From: Isochrysis galbana
Taxonomy: Eukaryota; Haptophyta; Isochrysidales; Isochrysidaceae
NCBI GenBank assembly: GCA_018136815.1
Contig: CM030938.1
Span: 2,891,289 to 2,955,288 of the forward strand
DNA length: 64,000 nt
Reading direction: 5' to 3'
A program made the position numbers and the translations under genes. Every line of letters starts with the position of its first letter. The first letter of the stretch is position 1. The notes under the pieces were generated by a model. The model was not told the DNA's origin. It did no database searches and worked only from the letters and a program-made list of their open reading frames with translations. Below, piece after piece: positions 60,324 through 64,000 of this stretch.

Positions 60324-61968
60324 TTACGAGGAAACAAAACCCTCAGACACACGCCTGCGCATCGCGGTAATGAGAGATGCACGGTCAATTTGGGAGGCCT
60401 CCCAGCACCCAGCGCCACGTCGACGTTGAGTGGAGTGGCTGTTTGCTGCGGCCATCTCCGCCATATCATCATCAGTGAGCCCAGTAATGTCCGCGTCAAC
60501 CAGCGCCTCCCACAGAGCACCCTTGAGGTAGTCGCGCATGGCTGAAGGCTCTTCCATTGGTGGCCGGCCCACGCGTCCTTTTCCAGCCGCGTGTCGGCAA
60601 TGTGCCGCGCCACATTTGACGCATTGCGGGCACGCGTGTCGAGCGTATGTCTCAAAAAAACGCACCCAGCTTTCATCAGAGTTGTCAAACGCGGGCACGG
60701 CATCGTCTTTATGTATTGTACAGACATTGTGCAAAACCATGGACGCGTAGATGAGTCGAGCAGTGGTGTGGTGGTTGAGCCCGATGTCATGGATTAGGAA
60801 CCTGTGATCAGCGGTTGGAGGGGGGAGAGGGTGGGGGAGGAATCAGACATTTATCTACGCACAGAGCGGACAGCTTCTGTCCTGTGGTTGAGAGGTGATG
60901 TGCTCACCTGAACCGATTTTTCCATCGCCCAAACGTCTCTTCCACAAAGAAACGTGTGGAGGATTGACAGAAGTTGAACCAATACTCCTCCTCAGTGCTC
61001 GGGCTGCCGTACGGATTCAACAGAAGGCCACCTGTGTCCTTAGCGCCACCATCTGCGGCAATCACACCACCTTCTCCCAACCAAGCCTCGCGATTTGCTT
61101 TCACCTTATTTAAAAGAGCACTTTCTGCGAGCACGGCACTGTCGCCACTTCGGCCCGGCTGCCCGACATCGGCGCCAACAAACAAATAGAAAGAATCCAC
61201 AAAGGCCACCGCGAGAAGCGACGTCCAGCCCTTATAGTTGCGAAACTCCATCTTGCCCACCTCGTGGTCCGGAGTAAAAGGAATGTGAGTGCCATCAACC
61301 GCCATTGCCACGTTTGGGATGCCACGACGCTTCTCAAACTCCTCTCTGACGCCGCGGATGTACTCGGGGGGCCGAGGAGTGTTGGGCATGTACGTGGGCT
61401 TGAGCACGTTGAGCACGCCCGCCACGAAGTCGTCGAGATAGCCCTTGACCGTTGTCGCACCCAAGCTGGCAGCGTCGCCCGCGACCTTGGGGACCACGCC
61501 GTGCGCGATGAGGTAGAGGCACACCGCCACCTTGAAGCGCCCACTCACTGCCAGCTCGGGGTTGCGGCACTGCGAGTCGACCAAGAAGCCTGCACTCGCC
61601 AGCGTGTTCGCGATGAGCTCGAACGTCGCCCTCGTCACCCTGAAGTTGGTCTTGTACGTGATCTCGTCGCCAGCCTCGAGGTAACCGTAGATGGTGGAGC
61701 CCCGCCAACCACCGTCAGCCCGCTCCACATACCGCCGCCGTTTGCGGCCGCCAGGCTCTTGCGCGCCGGTGGGCTCGAGGGTGGCCGTGGACGCCAGCAC
61801 AGCCGCTTGCGCCGCGAGCTGGACGATCGCGAGCCGCCGCGTGCGCCGCGACCACTCGCGATCACCCTGTGCTGCCACTGCCGCAGCCTCTGTCGCTCCT
61901 GCCGCCTCTCCACCGGCGCCCAGCATCGCCAGCGCAGCGACGACGGCGGCATGCCCGCGGCTGGGCAT
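60324..61968 (-). CDS. PIF/Harbinger transposase (HARBI1-like DDE nuclease)
   Basis: Two exons on the minus strand, 61968-60908 and 60801-60324, join across a 107-nt GT-AG intron at WKNRFR-FLIHDIGL to give 512 aa. The DDE_4 nuclease motifs are all present: MAVDGTHIPF (first Asp), FVGADVGQPGRSGDSAVLAE (second Asp), an IAADGGAKDTGGLLLNPY box, and VEETFGRWKNRF (Glu). Exon 2 gives the usual C-terminal LHNVC. It adds a Cys/His cluster (CPQCVKCGAAHCRH) and an AT-hook-like GKGRVGRPP, which could bind the element ends. The N-terminus before residue 80 is Ala-rich and variable. No Myb-like partner gene or matching TIRs were found nearby, so it may be a live element whose ends I cannot see or a domesticated gene. 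The frame is intact. Confidence 0.9.
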
Positions 61969-62215
61969 TTGAGCGCACCAGAGCGCCCGGCGGAGCGATC
62001 CAGGGCACCAAAATCTCGCGATAGGGGTTTCGTCGGCTCGCACCAAGATATCTCTAAAAAATTAGCTTATTGTTTTGGTCTTGCAAAGGGGGTCAGTCTC
62101 TCAGTTGGGTTCTAGTATAATAAATTGGTTGCCGGTCTACGAGGCAGTGGGCCCCCTCCTCAACTGCGTTGCGGCGTGTTCATTCGCAGGGGGCCGCGCG
62201 ACAGGCGGTGGCCTC
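61969..62215. other. Intergenic gap between Harbinger and transportin
   Basis: The Harbinger frame stays open to 62046 but without an ATG beyond 61968. No other signal. Confidence 0.4.
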
Positions 62216-62496
62216 TCCCTCCTCTCGCGGCTCTCTCTCAGCTCTCTCTCCCTCCCTTTCCCCCCTCTCCCCCCCTGCCCCTCCCCCCCCTCCCCCCCTC
62301 ATTCCTATCTCTCTCTCTCTCTATCTGCGCGTGTGTTTCTCTCGTGCGCTCGCTCGGGTCCGGACGGGGGAGGCGAAAGGGAGCGCACAGCGCTGCACGC
62401 TCTCGCTCTCCCTCCCTCCATCCATCCATCCAGCTACCTCCCTTCCTCCCTCCCTCTCTTCGACCCCCACCCCCTCTCTTGTTGCCCTCTCGGTCC
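62216..62496 (+). promoter_or_regulatory. Pyrimidine-rich leader of the transportin gene
   Basis: About 280 bp dominated by CTCTCTC and CCCTCC up to the ATG at 62497, like the leaders of ABCG and PRP4. Confidence 0.5.
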
Positions 62497-64000
62497 ATGT
62501 CGGCAGAGGGCTCCGAGCCTTGGCAGCCGAGCGCCGAGGGGCTTAGCCAGCTGTTGCAGCTGCTCGTTTCATCGCAGTCGGCGGACAATCAGACGCACCG
62601 CGCAATCCAGCAGCAACTCATCGCCTTCAATGCAATCCCCGAATTCAATAACTACCTCGTCTACATATTCTATGCTATGCGCGACCAGCCAGGCCCTGTG
62701 CGTCAGATGGCGGGCCTCGTGCTCAAGAACAATGTGAAAGAGCGCTGGGACGAGCTGCAACCTTCGGTGCAGGCATATGTGAAGCAGGGGGTCCTGGAGT
62801 GCATTGGCGTGCCAGAGTCCTTCCTGCGGCAGACGGCGGGCACATGCGTCACGACAATTGCCTACACCGCGGGGCTTGCTGCGTGGCCTGACCTCGTGCC
62901 GACTCTTTTGGGGATGCTCAGCGGTTCAAATACCAATACGGATACCGCCGAGGGGGCTCTCGCCGCTCTCGCCAAGGTTTGCGAGGACTCGAGCGAAGCT
63001 CTTGCCACGCAACCCGCGTCGCAGCCGCTTTTGGTGCCGCTCATTGAGACAATACTGCCACTAGTGAACGCGGCGCACATGCCGTTGCGAAGGCGCGCAG
63101 CACTACTGCCCATTGTGCAAACCAAGAGGAATAATCCCTCGAGTAGTCCTCGTAGAGCCACCGCTAGCGCACAGGTCTCTGTATCCATTGCTCACGGCCT
63201 CCCCATGCGACTGCCCAGTTGGACCGCCTTGTGGTGCCCATCAGTCTCATCGCTGCCAGTGGCACGTCTCCCTTGTTCGCAGGCACGCTCTGGCTTGCAT
63301 CAATGCTTTCATTCCGCTTTGTCCCGAGCCACTGAATTCCCGCATGCCCGCATTGTTGGCCGCCTTGGATGCCGCCAAGACAGACGAAACGCCTGAAGTT
63401 CGACGTCTTGTTTGTCAGGTGTGTAATCGAAGCATGGCACGCTGATAATAGTGGAGCTGTTGCCCAGACGGGAGGCTAGAACTGCTAAGCCGATGCACCT
63501 ATCACCGACTCTCCTCTGACGGAGTGGCCGATTCGTCCGTCCCTACTAACCGAGCGCGTGGTGCAACGCGTTGTTGACTGGCACCGCCACCCTGCTTCCT
63601 CTAGGCTCTCGTGATGCTTCTTGATGTTGCAATTGAGAAGCTCGAACCTGTGATGCCGCAGCTGATCCCTTTCATGCTCTCCGCTACAGCGGACGCCGAC
63701 CCGCTTGTCGCGCTCGAAGCGTGCGAGTTTTGGTGAGAGGCATCGCGCAGACCCAACTCGCATTCAGTCCATTCTGAAATCTAGGTGGCTGTCAATTCGT
63801 TGCTCATGACGCCTGCATGCATTATGCCTCAGGTCTGCTATTTGCGAGACCAGATGTGCAAAGCAGGCATTGTCTCCATTCCTCTCACAGCTCGTTTCCC
63901 TCTTGCTTCGCGGGATGGTCTACCCACCTGATGAGATTGAGGAGCTGCTTGCCGCAGGAGAGGCCGATGCTCACGAGGCCGACCGGCCGGAAGACATTCG
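62497..64000 (+). CDS. TNPO1: Transportin-1 / karyopherin-beta2, 5' part (runs off window)
   Basis: Exons: 62497-63092, 63283-63418, 63605-63732 and 63833 to beyond 64000. The HEAT-repeat sequence follows transportin: [130 protein letters not shown]. The acidic loop starts at [13 protein letters not shown]. Transportin carries PY-NLS cargoes such as hnRNPs through the nuclear pore and releases them on RanGTP. Introns 2 and 3 are GT-AG. Intron 1 fits best as GC-AG (AG|GCGCGC ... TTCGCAG), because only that join keeps [14 protein letters not shown] in frame with the family. The true 3' end is outside the window. Confidence 0.93.

Noticed and set aside
61264..62115. 283-codon plus-strand ORF opposite the Harbinger gene
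   Set aside because: Antisense shadow; the minus strand has full DDE motifs and a matching intron.
20..63980. CRISPR arrays, bacterial operons, ribosome binding sites, rRNA genes
   Set aside because: None seen. Introns, IFT122, PRP4 and transportin mark the window as eukaryotic nuclear DNA.

Overview
The window is nuclear DNA of a eukaryote, most likely a GC-rich, unicellular, flagellated alga or related protist. Evidence for this: genes have short introns (about 60-420 nt, mostly GT-AG); there are clear orthologues of the splicing kinase PRP4, transportin and the ciliary protein IFT122; and there is a Ser-Pro-rich extracellular-matrix-style protein. IFT122 means the organism builds flagella. 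A haptophyte would fit the base composition and the probable GC-donor intron, but that is inference and the species cannot be fixed from sequence alone.

Layout. 0-3 kb: a tyrosine-recombinase fragment, a 49-bp perfect direct repeat and a minus-strand gene with a fimbrin-like calponin-homology domain. 3-7 kb: repeat-rich DNA with a LINE fragment, a cluster of palindromes and a LINE gag-like fragment. 7.2-12 kb: a full-size ABCG/PDR-type transporter (3 exons, 1319 aa). 12-17.5 kb: repeats, a frameshifted ankyrin gene and a 5'-truncated LINE with a 16-bp target-site duplication. 18-23 kb: a four-helix membrane protein, a LINE copy split by an insertion, and a NUDT6-like Nudix hydrolase. 23.8-28.4 kb: two more damaged LINE copies. 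28.8-29.5 kb: a small J-domain protein. 30-32.4 kb: the LINE 5' half (gag with CCCH fingers plus APE endonuclease). 33-37 kb: a 1294-aa protein with zinc fingers, two ABC-type ATPase domains and a C-terminal acetyltransferase-like domain. 37.6-39.5 kb: an AT-rich cassette bounded by inverted repeats with one ORF, then a Pro-rich gene. 40-41.6 kb: a coiled-coil gene that may be SYCP3-like. 43-44.6 kb: a LINE 3' end joined to a Ty3/gypsy fragment. 44.9-53 kb: IFT122 and PRP4 kinase, divergently transcribed from a shared pyrimidine/purine-tract promoter. 54.9-58.2 kb: an unrecognised 1084-aa ORF with three hydrophobic segments. 59.5-62 kb: a MITE-like element and an apparently intact PIF/Harbinger transposase. 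62.2-64 kb: the 5' part of transportin, running off the window.

The genes do not form a pathway; this is a gene-plus-transposon landscape. Housekeeping genes (ABCG, IFT122, PRP4, transportin) share long pyrimidine-rich leaders. One diverse LINE superfamily accounts for most repeats. Its copies share a 3'-UTR motif and end in a T-run rather than an A-run. The best candidates for new biology are the tandem-ATPase/acetyltransferase protein at 33-37 kb, the AT-rich inverted-repeat cassette at 37.9-38.5 kb, and the oligo-T-ending LINEs.
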